A program made the translations under genes and the position numbers. From positions 13,090,501 through 13,154,500 of the forward strand of contig OU015568.1 of NCBI GenBank assembly GCA_907165135.1: a DNA stretch of 64,000 nucleotides, given 5' to 3'. The notes beneath the pieces are model-generated. The model saw nothing but the letters and a program-made list of their open reading frames with translations, was not told the origin of the DNA and searched no databases. Source of the stretch: Oikopleura dioica. Its lineage: Eukaryota > Chordata > Appendicularia > Copelata > Oikopleuridae. Each line of letters opens with the position of its first letter. The first letter of the stretch is position 1. Below, in pieces: positions 1 to 11,307 of this stretch.

Positions 1-445
1 AAAAGCAAAAAAAAATCAGTAAAATTAATAAACAAAACACTTTGTTTTGGAACCCTAACCCAGCCCTTTTTCTCCAAGGAGAGATTTCTGAATATTTCAG
101 GAGCTTCATTCTCTCTTTGGTCTTTTTGAAGATAAATTCGACTGTTCTTGAATCAATTATTTTCACAAAAATATGAAAACGGAAGCAAAGTAGCATTATA
201 AATTTTTTTCTTGGACACATGTCACATGTTAGTTACGGACAGTTATCTCGACTACAACATTGATAACAATTTAATTGATTATCAACTGCGTTGTAGACAA
301 CATAATGCGGCCAAACTTGACCAGGGTGCATAAAACTTGCACAATTTCGATTTCGTCGTGATTGAGCCTTTATTTTGGGTTTTCCTAAGCTCCCCGGCGG
401 GTTTTCGTGGTGCCTCCTCAACTGACGCATCTGGTGTAGGAATAC
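1..445. other. Intergenic left edge
   Basis: AT-rich sequence with no reading frame that I can connect to a gene. It may hold the promoter of the CUB-MAM gene that starts at 446. Confidence 0.4.
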
Positions 446-3383
446 ATGGCTCAGACGAAAAAAATGGTGCCTCTTTTACTTTTCCTTGGCTTTTTTCTTG
501 GAGTGCGCTCGAAGGAGCTTCCGAATGTGAGAGGATCTTGTAGCGGAGAATTTAGAGAGCCAGAAGGAGAAATCGCCTCGATGAATTTTCCAGCTAATTC
601 GTATCCTGCGTTGGCCAATTGATAAGGTTTTAACAACGGCGGTATATTTTTGAAGCTAGAAATGTTAAAATCCAAAGTGAGAGTGAATGGACAATAATTG
701 CGAATTATAAGCAGAAAATCGAAATTACTTTTCTCTTTCTCGAGATAATGGACAGTCCCGGATGTTTCAACGATTACGTGGAGATAATTGATGGAGATCT
801 AAGTCTTGGTCGCTTCTGTGGAGAAAATCCGGCTCTAGTGCCAATTCTAAGCAGCTCAAACAGACTTGTTTTTAAATTTGTATCAGATGAAAAAAATGAA
901 GCCAGGGGATTTGCTCTCACGTACAAGTTTCTGTGGGGAGTACCAAATGTGATCAAATGCGACTTCGAGGGACAGGATCTCTGCCGTGGCTGGATACAAG
1001 ACCATTTTGACGAACTCGACTGGAAGATGCGATCAGGGCCGACGTCATCGCCGAATACGGGACCTCAAGAAGGCGTCGATAATTCTAGTTATGCTTATAT
1101 GGAAGCTTCAGCTCCGGCGACATATGGCGACTCAGCGCAACTGATAAGCGCGTTCATGTTCATGGTTCCTGGAGAGCTCTACTGCCTTCGTTTCCATTAT
1201 CACATGTTTGGAAGAGAAATCGGAACATTACAAGTCTACGCGACAGAAAGAGGCTTCAACGTCGGGAAAAGACTGATTTGGAGTCGAACTGGGAATCAGG
1301 GCGATCAGTGGAAAATCGCAACAGTACCAATAACAGGAAGGGTTCAACGCAACGCAAAAGTTTGATCGTTTCTTATAATCGATGCTAATCTTTGCACGAA
1401 CTTTTAAACAGTTGTCATGCCCAATTACAACCAGGTTCTTTTCAAAGCGATCCGAGGAGGGAGTTACGAGGGCGATATCGGCTTAGATAATGTTCATGTT
1501 CGGAAGGGAAGATGCGAAATTGGCGAAAATGTTTCTTTTTGGGAAGAAGAAGAGGAAATTTCAGCAGATGCTTTATCAGAATCAATCCAAACCGAGTCTG
1601 AAGACGACAAAGATCAGAATTCAGAACAGTTAAATGCCTTTTCATTTTCATATTTCAATGCCTAAATTTTAGAGAGGCAGATGATAATAAGTAGGGTAAA
1701 TCACTAATATTTGAGCTCTTTTTTGGGCTTTGTAGAAGAGGCATATAATACCTTTTTATAATCCCCAGAAGCTGAGGATCATTTTGACTATTGATAGTGG
1801 GGGGTCATCTCGTACCCTGAGGGCATTTTGGTACCCCAAAAGTCCCAAAATATGGGTCGCCACTGAAAATGTAACGAATGTAACGAATGTAACGGATGTA
1901 ACGAATGTAACGAATTTACTGAAAATGTAACGAAGACAGAGACATGTTGTTGTTAATCAGCTGATTCTAGAAACTTTTTCCAAAAAGCGATATTCTGGAG
2001 CATCATTTCAAACGACATTAGAACACCTCTAAAAGAGCAAATAAATTAAAAAAAGTGCTCAGTAGTAATTTAAAAAGGTTTATTATCTGATTGAGTTTGT
2101 CTCTTAGAGATAAATCCACTGAAAACGCCCGCTCCGCGGGTGAAATGGTAGGAAACTCAAGGGGTGAAATAAGAAAAACAAAAAATCTCTAGAATTTTAC
2201 TGAAAATGTAACGAGAAAAAGACATGTTTTTGTTGTTTTTGATGTTTTCGTTACATTCGTTACATTCGTTACATTTTCAGTGCCGTCGAAAATATGCCCA
2301 ACTTCGGAAATTCGGATTTTCGAGGCCGTAACTAAGCTTTTTAGACGGAGCTATCTATACCAGCTTGTTGCTCAGGCTCTGACGGTCATTTTGAGGGGTA
2401 GAAAAGTATGTCCCGGGCTACTCTAGAAAGTGGTGGAGGTGGTGCAAAGCTGGGGTCAAGACCAAGAGTCCAGCTAAAATGAACTCTTATATGATTTAAA
2501 TACAGTAACACTTTAAAAAAGCAACTGTAAATACATAATTAATCACCCGAGGTCAACTTGGGGTCACTCGGGGTCATCTGGGGTCAAGTTGGGAGTGTTA
2601 TTTAATTAAAGACGTATTTTTTAAATCTTGACCTTAGATGACCCCGAGTGACCCCAAGTTGACCTCGGGTGACCAATTATGTATTAACAGTTACTTTTTT
2701 AAAGTGTTACTGTATTTAAATCACGTAAGAGTTCATTTTAGCTGTACTTCCGGTCTTGACCCCAGCTTTGCACCACCTCCACCACTTTCTAGAGTAGCCC
2801 GGGACATACTTTTCTACCCCTCAAAATGACCGTCAGAGCCTGAGCTACAAGCTGGTATAGATAGCTCCGTCTAAAAAGCTTAGTTACGGCCTCGAAAATA
2901 GTCAAAATGATCCTCAGCTTCTGGGGATTATAAAAAGGTATTATATGCCTACTCTACTTAGCAAGTAAAAAAGTGGAAAATATTAGTGATTTACCCTAAT
3001 AATAAGAAAGAATTCGAGTGGTTCCTCCCAACAACAACTCAACTCACCACTCAGCCCACTACGCTCGACACGACTGTTTCTTCGAGCTACGAGTACTACA
3101 AGACGTATTCGATTTTGAGAGAGCCAGCAGAAGTTCTTGATTGCGGTGGAACCTCGTATAATTCAACAACTCATTCTTGTTGCGGAGGAAATATTAAAGA
3201 AACGCACCCTTGGGTAAGTGAGAATTCCGATAAAAAATTGAACTAAGAAATTAGCTGAAATGCTGCATCAACGAATTCTACTCGACACAAGTGAAGGGAT
3301 GCTGCGGCAATACAGTTTTCTACCGACGACGAGAAAAATGCTGCTTTGGCTATTTAGTAGACCCTTCAACGAATTGCGGTTAA
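446..3383 (+). CDS. Secreted CUB-MAM-galaxin-like protein
   Basis: The ATG at 446 opens a signal peptide (hydrophobic core LLLFLGFFLGV, residues about 10-20). A CUB domain follows: Cys in SCSGEF, then a second Cys rebuilt across the first intron, then FNDYVEIIDG and CGENP at 769-840. A MAM domain runs from about 950 to 1530 (CDFEGQDLCRGW, YEGDIGLDNVHV). After an acidic and a Thr-rich linker (3004-3110), the C-terminus is a Cys-rich galaxin-like repeat with CC pairs (SCCGG, KCCIN, GCCGN, KCCFG); stop at 3381-3383. The role is probably extracellular matrix or cell-surface adhesion. Introns: about 622-677 (AT-AG or GA-AA), 1337-1411 (GA-AG), about 1623-1670, 1692-3006 (a MITE) and 3214-3254 (GT-AG). 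The domains are clear, but exon limits around 1620-1690 are tentative. Confidence 0.8.
1692..2998. mobile_element. Foldback hAT-like MITE, copy 1, inside an intron
   Basis: Terminal inverted repeats start TAGGGTAAATCACTAATATT at 1692 and end with the reverse complement at 2998. They are flanked by the 8-bp direct repeat ATAATAAG (1684-1691 and 2999-3006). The interior is a large palindrome: the left arm (from about 2290) pairs with the right arm (to about 2900) around a centre near 2600-2640. A second element interrupts the left arm. No transposase ORF is visible, so it is non-autonomous. An 8-bp target duplication plus a TAGGG terminus fits the hAT superfamily (YARNG ends). It shares arm sequence with the element at 44790-45748. 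Confidence 0.85.
1861..2282. repeat. Nested inverted-repeat element within MITE copy 1
   Basis: The ends are inverted copies of CACTGAAAATGTAACG. Inside each end lie short tandem runs of the 9-mer GTAACGAAT or its complement (1870-1920 and 2250-2280). It sits in the left arm of the larger MITE and has no partner in the right arm, so it was probably a later insertion. Only about 3 bp (GCC) could be a target duplication, so the family is unclear. Confidence 0.55.
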
Positions 3384-3625
3384 CCTGTTCCCAATTCTGT
3401 TCTCTCATTCATTCGCAAGTAACAATACGGAAAAATAAAATGCTCAAAAATGAAAGTCTCGCCTCTCTAGGTCGCCTAGCAACGCTGAGTCACATTTGAG
3501 TTGAAAAATCTCAAATTTTGGAAGTTGTTGATTTTCCCATTTTTTCTCTAGAACGCGAGTCCTCATCAGCTGTTATTCTCATTCAAATCAATCAGTTTCA
3601 TTCTAAGTAAGAAAAATAGAGAGAA
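3384..3625. promoter_or_regulatory. Short spacer with possible trans-splice acceptor before RSPH9
   Basis: A gap of 242 bp separates the CUB-MAM stop from the RSPH9 ATG. It ends with CATTCTAAG shortly upstream of the start, a plausible cis or spliced-leader acceptor. Whether the two genes are co-transcribed cannot be told. Confidence 0.25.
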
Positions 3626-5083
3626 ATGGACGCTGATACGCTACCAGTTGGACTCCAGGAGCTCGCCGGTTTTGGCAGAGGACTTACTCAGGTCAAGGTT
3701 ATTAAATATCTGCTTTGATTGGCGGTCTTTTAGGAAATTTTATTTATAATTTTATAACCTCGTAAAAGTCTCAGAAGTCCTCAATCCACACATCGCTTAT
3801 CATTACTCAATCACAGAACAAATTCAGCGCCATTAGATTCTGGGGTACCATCAGTGGAATCAAAGAGGACTACTTCATCGTATATGGTATAAATAAGGAT
3901 GAACTCAATGGAAGGAAATACATGTACAGGTACCATCAAACTTGGTCTTTCCATCTTTGAGAGCAAATTCAAGCCTTAACTGCATGGACTGGCATTTGCT
4001 CCAGGATCCGTCAGAAGAAACTATGACCAAGACTGACGTTATCCGAGGCCGATTTATTGGAGATCCAAGTTATGAGGTACTAGCAGTTCTCTTTATTATC
4101 TCTAACGATTTTTCAGTATGAACACGTTGACGTCCAGCGAATCGGCGAAGGTGATGACGCTCATGATGAAGAAACTGTTTTCACCATCAAGGTTTGACCA
4201 GCTATTGAAAACAGCCCTATTTCTGTTTTGTAGGAGGAAGATCGACTGTCCGCGATTGTCCACCGAATCACCGCCGAATTCATCGTTCCCCGGGGCGCAC
4301 TCCTCCAAGCTCCCAACGGCGTCGTTTACAAAAACAACGTAAGTTCTAGAGAAATACCTAAAGCCTTGACAAATTATCAAGGGATACTTTGGACACAACG
4401 AATCTGACAGTGCTCATTTGTCGACTTGGTTTCACTTCCGAAAGGACGCCAAGCACGTCGTTCCCAAAGTCACCGACTTTGCTGATGCTGACCCCGCAGT
4501 CGGTAAGTGAAACTCGTTTTGAACATCTCTTAATTTGCCAAAAATGTTAATCCAATGATGAGCTAAACGCGCGGTCGCAGAGTGGCCACAATGTGACATT
4601 GCCGTTTAATAACGGTAATTGTTTAGAGCGATTTTAGAGCCACTAACTCAATCACTAATTCGCTCACTTTTGGAATAATCGCCTTCGCACGCTGCTCAAT
4701 TTTTAATTTTCTCGAACTTGAAATTATCGGCTCATCTGGCCCGATCAGCGGGAGATGATCTGATAGCAAAGTTTGGTCGAAAAGCACGAAACTTGACGGG
4801 TTTATCTTACCCTGAAAAAACAGCGTACTTTAATCGAACCTGTTTAGACTTCTTGGCGACGATCGAAAACGACATTCCAAACGGCATTTGGTCCGTCCAG
4901 AACCAAAATGGCAAGAGCATAATTTTGAAAAACCTTCACTGGATTGGTCTTGTTGCTTACACCGTCCCTGACACTCGGTAAGACTGCGCAAAATTCACTT
5001 ACTTCAGTGTTCTCTTCAGACTTTACGGATGCGCTTACTTCGGAACTGGTGAGCCCAACTACGATCTTCCCTTCATGCTCTGA
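3626..5083 (+). CDS. RSPH9: Radial spoke head protein 9
   Basis: The assembled exons follow animal RSPH9 along the whole length. Diagnostic stretches are MDADTLPVGLQELA at the N-terminus, IRFWGTISGIKEDYFI, GRFIGDPSYEYEHV, FIVPRGALLQAPNGVVYKNN, LATIENDIPNGIWSVQ and the C-terminal GTGEPNYDLPFML. RSPH9 is a structural subunit of the radial spoke head of motile 9+2 cilia and sperm flagella. The gene has about seven exons with short GT-AG introns, except one of 345 nt (4503-4847). A coincidental open frame crosses that intron but is not conserved. The next gene, DRC2, is also axonemal and starts 148 bp downstream on the same strand. Confidence 0.93.
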
Positions 5084-5231
5084 ATTTGAAGAAGAAGAAA
5101 CTGCGAGATTTGAGTAACTTGAGTACCTGTACAAAACCTAAATATATTTTCTTATTATTAAACTTCTCCTTTTACTACTCTCTTTTTTTCAATTTTAATC
5201 ATTTTAGAAGGTATCATCGGAATCGGGAAAA
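5084..5231 (+). promoter_or_regulatory. Operon-like junction between RSPH9 and DRC2
   Basis: The 148-bp gap holds an AT-rich 3' UTR, then a pyrimidine-rich tract ending ATTTTAG about 25 bp before the DRC2 ATG. In tunicates this layout is typical of internal operon junctions resolved by spliced-leader trans-splicing. The operon is inferred. Confidence 0.4.
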
Positions 5232-7944
5232 ATGCCGAAGAAAGCGCCAAAAATGACTGAAGAGGAGCGACTCCAGTGGGAGCAGGATAAAGCCGCTGCC
5301 GAAGCTGAAGCCGAGGTACTTATTGCTTCAGAATTGCAGTAACGTTCCCAGTAAATCCGTGTCACGTTGAGCAGCAAGCTTCATTCTAATTTGCTCAAGA
5401 ATCCATGGGAGCGAATTTTAAAAATTCAGAGTTTACCAGTTTGGAATTAATCGGAATGTTTCTAGCGCGCGGAAAAGGAAATGATCCTCAATTACATGAA
5501 GGACAAGTTCGCCAGAGAGGAGAAATACTCAAAGCTCAACAATAAAAAACTCATTGGTAAGTCTATTATCTGATATCTATCAGTTTCAGTTTCAAAGAAA
5601 AATAATTTCTTATTTTTTCTAAAATCATTATTCGCGACAGTTTTTCGTGTTGTCTAACTAAGAAAGTCGCCTTTGCATCTGGGCAGAAACACATAAACAA
5701 ACAACAAAAACGAAACGATTAAATATAAATGTTTGACGTGGAACTAGCCTCACCTGACAGCTTCGGAAAAGTAGGGCGACTAATTGAGCCCTTGAAACTG
5801 GTTATTAAAAGTCGTCTTATCGAATGCTCATTGATGAATTTTCTTAAGAAAAATGGAGGAGCATAATGCGCCAGTCAAAGTCGGCAGAATTGAAGAAAGA
5901 GCTGGAGATTCTGTCGCACACTTTTGAGCGAATCATGGACAGGAAAGATGCAGTAATTCAGCAGCTAGCTCGTGATCTGGAAGAATCAGAAGAGCAGAGT
6001 AGAATTGCTACTCGAGCTCATCAAAGGCACGGTTGAAAAGCTCGCGAATGACCCTTGCGCGAATGTTTATAAATCTAGATCCAAATATTTTTAAATTCTT
6101 AAAGCTGCGAATCTCCTCTTAAGCAGAGTTGAAGTGACACTTTTGCCAAGGTTTAATTCCTTTCCTAAGACCGGCCGGATGGCGACTGGATCCTCGGACA
6201 GCTCAGTTTTTCGTTGAGCTTTCTGACGAAACGAGCTTTCGAGGATTTACACAGGCAGTTTTTAATCGTGAAAAAGGAACCTGCAAAAGCTGATTTCAAT
6301 CCAGAACGCGGCTGTCAATGACCAGCAGGATCGCTACAACGAGGAGATCAACATGGAAACGAGCAATTTCGATGAAACGGCGCAGACCTACGTTGACAAG
6401 GTATTTTCCTAATACATTTAACAACGTGCCCGCAAAACGGAATTCGCGGCAATAAGTGTTTGTTTGTAGACGGAGAAGTCGGATCATGACTTCGACACGA
6501 TGATGTGCGCGCTTGAACAAACTCATATTGATAAAACGAGCAAGTTAAAACAAGGTCGGCTTTTGAATTCAAACTTTAATAAAAGTGATGATCTTTTAGA
6601 ATTTCAATCGCTGCGTGATGAAATTAAAAACAACACTCAAGATGAGAAACACGCGCTGCGCATTTCCTTGGAGGCGGCGGTGGAGAAGCTCTTCAAAATG
6701 TTCCAACAAGCACAAAAGGTGAGTTTGATTTCATTCGCCCATGCCAAAACACGTCGGCCGGCTAATGCGACGCGAACGAAATTTAATTTCAGCGACTCGT
6801 ATACGCAAAGCGTTCAATAGAATTCTCAATTTAGGACTATGACAACTCGACCTTGGAGCGACGCAAAGAATTCGAAAAACTCCAAGCCAAAGATGCAAAG
6901 TCCTCAGCGGAGATTGAGCTGCAAATGAACAAACTCGCCAAAATTCAAGAAAATATAAACATCGTCAAGCAAAAAATGGTCAATAACACTAAAGGTAACT
7001 GGGATTAAATATCTTGCTTCTTAGCGACATCATCATAATTCGTTGTATGTTTTGAACATCGTAACAGCAAGGCGTTTTACAGGATTATGAGTAGACGAGC
7101 AACAACAAACGTGTGCTTAACCTTAATAAAGAGAGAGCAATTTGCTTAATTAATAATTATAGACAGATATGTATATCTAAATATTCGATAAGAAATGTAT
7201 TCTTAATTTAGCTGTTTTTATCAATAAAACTGATAAAAACGTGAGCAGGCCAACTGACAATCTCTTTTCAGAATATGAAGAAAAACATGCCGGTCTGAAA
7301 GAAAACAAGGATCATCTGCAAACGCATTTCCGCGTCCTGCGAACCGAAATGAGCAAGCAGCGAAATAAAGAACGGGAAATGCTAACGAAATTAACCCTTG
7401 CATCAGAAGAAGCACTCAAAAGGCAGAAAAGCATTGACGAAAAGGTATTTTTATAAATTTTATTTTTTGTTTGAAGATTATTTTAGGCTTCTAAAATCTT
7501 GAAAATAGGCGAAATGTGCCGAAAACTCGAGACAGAGGAAGAGCAAGTTCTTCCATTTGGCATCGTTCCACCTACTCCTCGTTCTGAAGAGGAGGACAAG
7601 TCGTTAGACGATGGCAAGCCGAACCCCTCACTGAAATCGTCAAAGATTATGAGCAGCTCGAGGGCTTCTGGAGAAGATACAACAAGGTCAAGCTTGATAG
7701 ACTTGCTTTAGAAGCCGAAAAGGTTTCTCTCGAAGAGGAAAACATGACATTGAGAAGCGTGCTCAAGCAGTATCTCGATGGCGTTTCGGTCAACTCAGAG
7801 ACGCTGAAGGAGCCTAATCCGTTGTTCGTCGTGAATCAAAGGACGAATGTCAAATTCGAAGTACCACAAGTCGACCCACGGGTCAAGAAGCCAGTGGTCA
7901 CTGTCGTCGAAGCGGCCCACGCTGTCAAGCACACGCATTCCTGA
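5232..7944 (+). CDS. DRC2: Dynein regulatory complex subunit 2 (nexin-DRC coiled coil)
   Basis: The start MPKKAPKMTEEE matches CCDC65/DRC2. Further landmarks are EMILNYMKDKFAREEKYS, KKELEILSHTFERIMDRKD, KSSAEIELQMNKL, ILKIGEMCRKLETEEEQVLP, GFWRRYNKVKL and the C-terminal LKQYLDGVSVN...NPLFVVN...VEAAHAV. DRC2 forms the base of the nexin-dynein regulatory complex that coordinates dynein arms in motile cilia. About nine exons; two introns are long (5558-5849 and roughly 6034-6300). The exon for residues around 130-160 was not found confidently. Between TPRSEEEDKSLDDG and LTEIVKDY the frame shifts near 7605-7625 with no evident intron: a sequence error, a tiny unusual intron or a real lesion. The flanking protein is intact. 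Confidence 0.92.
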
Positions 7945-8493
7945 ATCCAACCTGTATCATAACTTTATATTTATAAATAAAAGATATATTTTTGTAACGC
8001 CTAGCGATGTTCGTCCCGTGTTATCTTTTGGGCGGTTAAATGTGAGAGGTCTAAGATGGCATCGTGGAGAAATATTTTAGAAATAAGAAATGCATGTTTA
8101 CGTTTTATGAAAAGCAGGAACCAATTATCCCTCATGCCAAGAGCAAGTTCCGTAAAAATTACTCCCAATTTGCATAAGCATTTTTCTTCCGTGAAGTAGA
8201 GGCCGTCTTGAGAATTCCTACTGAATATTTCGTTCCACGTCTTTTAGGTTAGCAAAATTTTTAAAACGCAGCAAATTCTTAATCGTTGTAATTGATTTTG
8301 ACTTTTCGAGGGGCGACGAGAGCGCTAGAAATCAGAATAATTATGTGTTCGCCGAAAGATGCTCAATATTATCCTTATCAGAGCGAGGTTGGCGTTGTTA
8401 TGGCAACAGGATGACTAACAATTTCGAGAACGTGGTCTTATTTTCTTTGCACTAGTTTTTATTCCTACAGTTCTTGCCCTTCCTCGACGAAAA
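7945..8493. other. Intergenic region after DRC2
   Basis: An AATAAA-type poly(A) signal lies at about 7975, shortly after the DRC2 stop. The remaining 500 bp show no coding signal and probably include the promoter of the J-domain gene. Confidence 0.5.
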
Positions 8494-9181
8494 ATGACCC
8501 ATTACGACACCCTTGGGGTGCGGAAGACAGCCTCCGATCAGGATATAAAGGTCTGAATTTCTTAAAAACCGCTGTTTGATTTTGAAATTAAGAGAGCGTA
8601 CAGGAGACTCGCACTTGAATTTCACCCTGATAAAAACAAGGGTTCTCTCAGGTATTGTCGAATTGTCCAAAAGTATTGTATCAGAATGTAGCGCCGAGCG
8701 AAAATTCAAAGAAATCTCGGAAGCGTACCAAGTACTTTCGGATGAAGGCAGACGGAGGGAATATGATGAGGAGATACGATCAGCACCGTTTGGGCGGGCT
8801 CCTCCGCCAAGGCGAAACTTCTCTTCCCCCGACGAGATGCCTAGTTTCCGCGCGAGACGTAATCCAAACCACCGTTTCACCATGTTAGACCCGATGGACT
8901 TGTTCAAAAGTTTCTTCGGAGCAGATTTCGGCTCTACTTTTTTCAAGAGCGATCCCTTCTTCAGCGATGTTCGAGAGTCTTTTAATCCCCAAGGGTCTAC
9001 TTCACGATTCCCAACTCGGGATCCATTCGATGATCCTTTCTTTCGGGACCCGTTTATGTCTTCATTTCGCGAGGTCGAGAGTCAACTTCAAGGGAGGGTT
9101 GTCAAAACATACCGCCTATATGATGATCACAAATCTCATTCAGTTATAATTCAGAGGAAATCGCGTTTTCACACGAAATAA
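8494..9181 (+). CDS. DnaJ (Hsp40) J-domain protein, class B-like
   Basis: An N-terminal J domain is complete: HYDTLGVRKTAS, RAYRRLALEFHPDKN with the catalytic HPD, then FKEISEAYQVLSDEGRRREYD. A Phe/Asp/Pro-rich middle follows (DPFDDPFFRDPF), and the protein ends at 9179-9181. The HPD loop stimulates Hsp70 ATPase. The overall form is like small DNAJB proteins, with no zinc-finger region. Intron 1 (after IK) is GT-AG. Intron 2, 8640-8691, keeps the J domain in frame only as GG-AG (AACAA|GGGTTC ... ATGTAG|CGCC). Another small gene begins 48 bp downstream, so the two may be one operon. Confidence 0.85.
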
Positions 9182-9229
9182 AAAAATCGAAAAATTAGAC
9201 AACTTTCGTTAGGGGCAAATTGGCCGACA

Positions 9230-9825
9230 ATGTCTAAGGGCCTCGAAAATCCACAGTATCACTCTGATGCGCCAGGTTAGTGAGCTTTAGGTAAAGTGAA
9301 CAGAAGTATGAGTACATTTTTGAGATTAGTGAAAAGTGATACTACTAATAGTCTACAATTGTCGGCGCAAAACTGAGTAACGTCCTTTTCTAGTGAAGCG
9401 TTCGGAGGGAGCTTTAGGATCAATCGGCGGCGGCTTTTCTAGGTAATTTGGCCTCTTAGCTTGAACGCTTCTGATTGCCGGGCTCAGTTTCAGCTCCTCC
9501 TTTGATGACGACTTTTTCAACTCAATCAAAAGACAAACTACTTCCGGAGACAAGGGTGAGCCCCCACGTGGAAGCTTCCAATCCTACTCCTACCACTACT
9601 CGAATATCAACGGCGACAAGAAGGAAGTAAAGGTTTGTTTAACAACACACAGAAACGCTGGACGTTATCTATTCTGTTCCTCTTATGCTAATTTTTCAGG
9701 CGAAAAATATTAATGGAAAGAAATCGTTTCAAAAAATTCATAACGGAGAGGTTGTTGATGAGCGATTTGAGGATCAAGGAGCATCGTCGATTCATGGAAG
9801 ATCACGTGGAAATGCTCTTCGATAA
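9230..9825 (+). CDS. Small Ser/Tyr-rich protein, possibly co-transcribed with the J-domain gene
   Basis: Exon 1 opens MSKGLENPQYHSDAP at 9230, preceded by TTCGTTAG as a possible trans-splice acceptor. A later exon from about 9490 reads FDDDFFNSIKRQT and RGSFQSYSYHYSNING. The last exon (about 9700-9825) reads KAKNINGKKSFQKIHNGEVV and stops at 9823-9825. The Phe/Asp and Ser/Tyr patterns recall C-terminal tails of DNAJB6-type or myeloid-leukemia-factor proteins, but I cannot assign a family. The junction between exon 1 and exon 2 does not join cleanly in phase at the obvious sites, so a further exon or a non-canonical intron is likely. Confidence 0.45.
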
Positions 9826-10316
9826 ATAATCTGATTGAATTTCACTTGAATAAAGGATTTCTCTGTTTTTTATTTTGTTTTAAAAAGTCTCTAAAACATC
9901 GATTTTTCACCTTTGAAAATTTAGAAATTACCGCGCAGATAATCAGATTTCTGTCATCATCGTCGTATCTAAATTCTGAAAAGGGTCTGATTCTCTCGGC
10001 GCCCTGATTGGCCACGGGAAGAAAGACACCTCGGTAGATTGGCTCGAGGTGGAAAATGTTCAGGCAGCGGCTCAAGAGAAAGCACTAGAAAATTAATGAT
10101 TATCTGAAACAATCGTAGAGATTTAGGCTAAGTTAAAAAAAAAATATATATATTTTGAACATTTATTATCAAAAATGTAATAGGTACGCACTGTTCTGTG
10201 TATTTTTTTCAAGAATAAAGAACTACCGTACATGAGCCGCAAAAAGACTACCTCGTCCGAATGCAATTCTTTCCATCGGTGTGCGCCATGTTCGCGGAGG
10301 TCGCGCTCCGTCGACA
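9826..10316. other. Intergenic region
   Basis: AT-rich, with poly(A)-like AATAAAGG just after the preceding stop (about 9849) and an A/T microsatellite near 10137-10155. No gene seen. Confidence 0.45.
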
Positions 10317-10922
10317 ATGGACGAGATCCGCGCCCAAGATCCGTCCTTCGAAGTGAAAGGCTCAATCTCCCGAGAGCAGGTGGATCGGATTGTGCGAGCC
10401 CTACCAAAAGCCACCCGCATCCAAGCTTTAGAAAACACGGAGAAATACATTAACCAAAATTACCCCCAATCCGGATGGTCGGACCGCGAGAAGAGGCACA
10501 TTGCCAGAGAAACAATAGGTGAATTTCTAATTCTCAAATTGTTGATCATTCAAATTTTTCGAAATTGATCTCATTTCCTTTTCACTTGAAAAACTACATA
10601 AACTTGTCTTTTCCCGAAACACTTGCGGAGAGAATATTTCCTCCGACAATGCCAATTGCTGTATTTCCTATTAAACTCATCAGTATTCTAATAACGGTAA
10701 TCGTAACTCCTATAAAATAGCGCGTGCTGTGGTTGCTGAACGGCGTCAGCCCTGGCTCAAGGAATACCTTCTCACGAATGACGAGCGACTTCTTGGGTGA
10801 TTATTCAATAACTGTGGTTTCGGCTTTCTTAAGACGTCTCTTTTAGAAAAGAGAAGGATTACATCGAGCGCACGATAAAAACCATGGCACTGCAAGCTTG
10901 CATAGGAACCGTTCTCACTTAA
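10317..10922 (+). CDS. Uncharacterised basic helical protein of about 115 aa
   Basis: The first in-frame ATG, at 10317, begins MDEIRAQDPSFEVKG. Three exons give a compact, charged and probably helical protein (VDRIVRALPKATRIQALEN, WSDREKRHIARETI, VVAERRQPWLKEYLLTND, EDYIERTIKTMALQACIGT). Two short introns separate them, with a GT start at about 10519 and between 10796 and 10846. Dense codon-level order and clean splicing support a real gene. I do not recognise the family and see no membrane segment or signal peptide. Confidence 0.6.
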
Positions 10923-11307
10923 ATTCATGTTCTCAATTTTAAGAATCGAACACAGTTTTCAACAGGTGTTTCGCTCATAAAATCCACGAATTAAAACAAA
11001 CAATCGGGGACCATAAATCCTTTATTATTTCCGAGAATAAGGAATTATTTTCTGCTCGAAGAAAGTATTCACAATGCTGATAAGCTAGCCCGTTATAGCA
11101 ATTTTTAAGTGTATATATTATTTTTAAAACTCAGGCAAAGACCTGGGTGGTTAGATTTGAATATATTGATAATGGCAAATTCTCTGTCGACCATTGGCAA
11201 GAAAAACTCTTGATGATAGTCCAAGGATTGTGGAATTTTGGACTTCCTAGAGTCAACAGAATTGGAGTATTTTTTTCCTTAGCCTTATTTTCACTTCTCG
11301 ACGGACA
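10923..11307. other. Intergenic region
   Basis: AT-rich; nothing recognised. It probably holds the promoter of the next plus-strand gene. Confidence 0.4.

Noticed and set aside
2638-2829. 63-aa ORF in the MITE
   Set aside because: Lies in the palindromic arm; no transposase similarity.
4718-4847. Extra RSPH9 exon in frame with the following exon
   Set aside because: The in-frame stretch has no counterpart in RSPH9; an acceptor TTTAG at 4847 and conserved flanks place it in the intron.
6176-6310. Possible extra DRC2 exon (RPDGDWILGQLSF...)
   Set aside because: Open frame, but no match to the coiled-coil segment expected at this point of DRC2.
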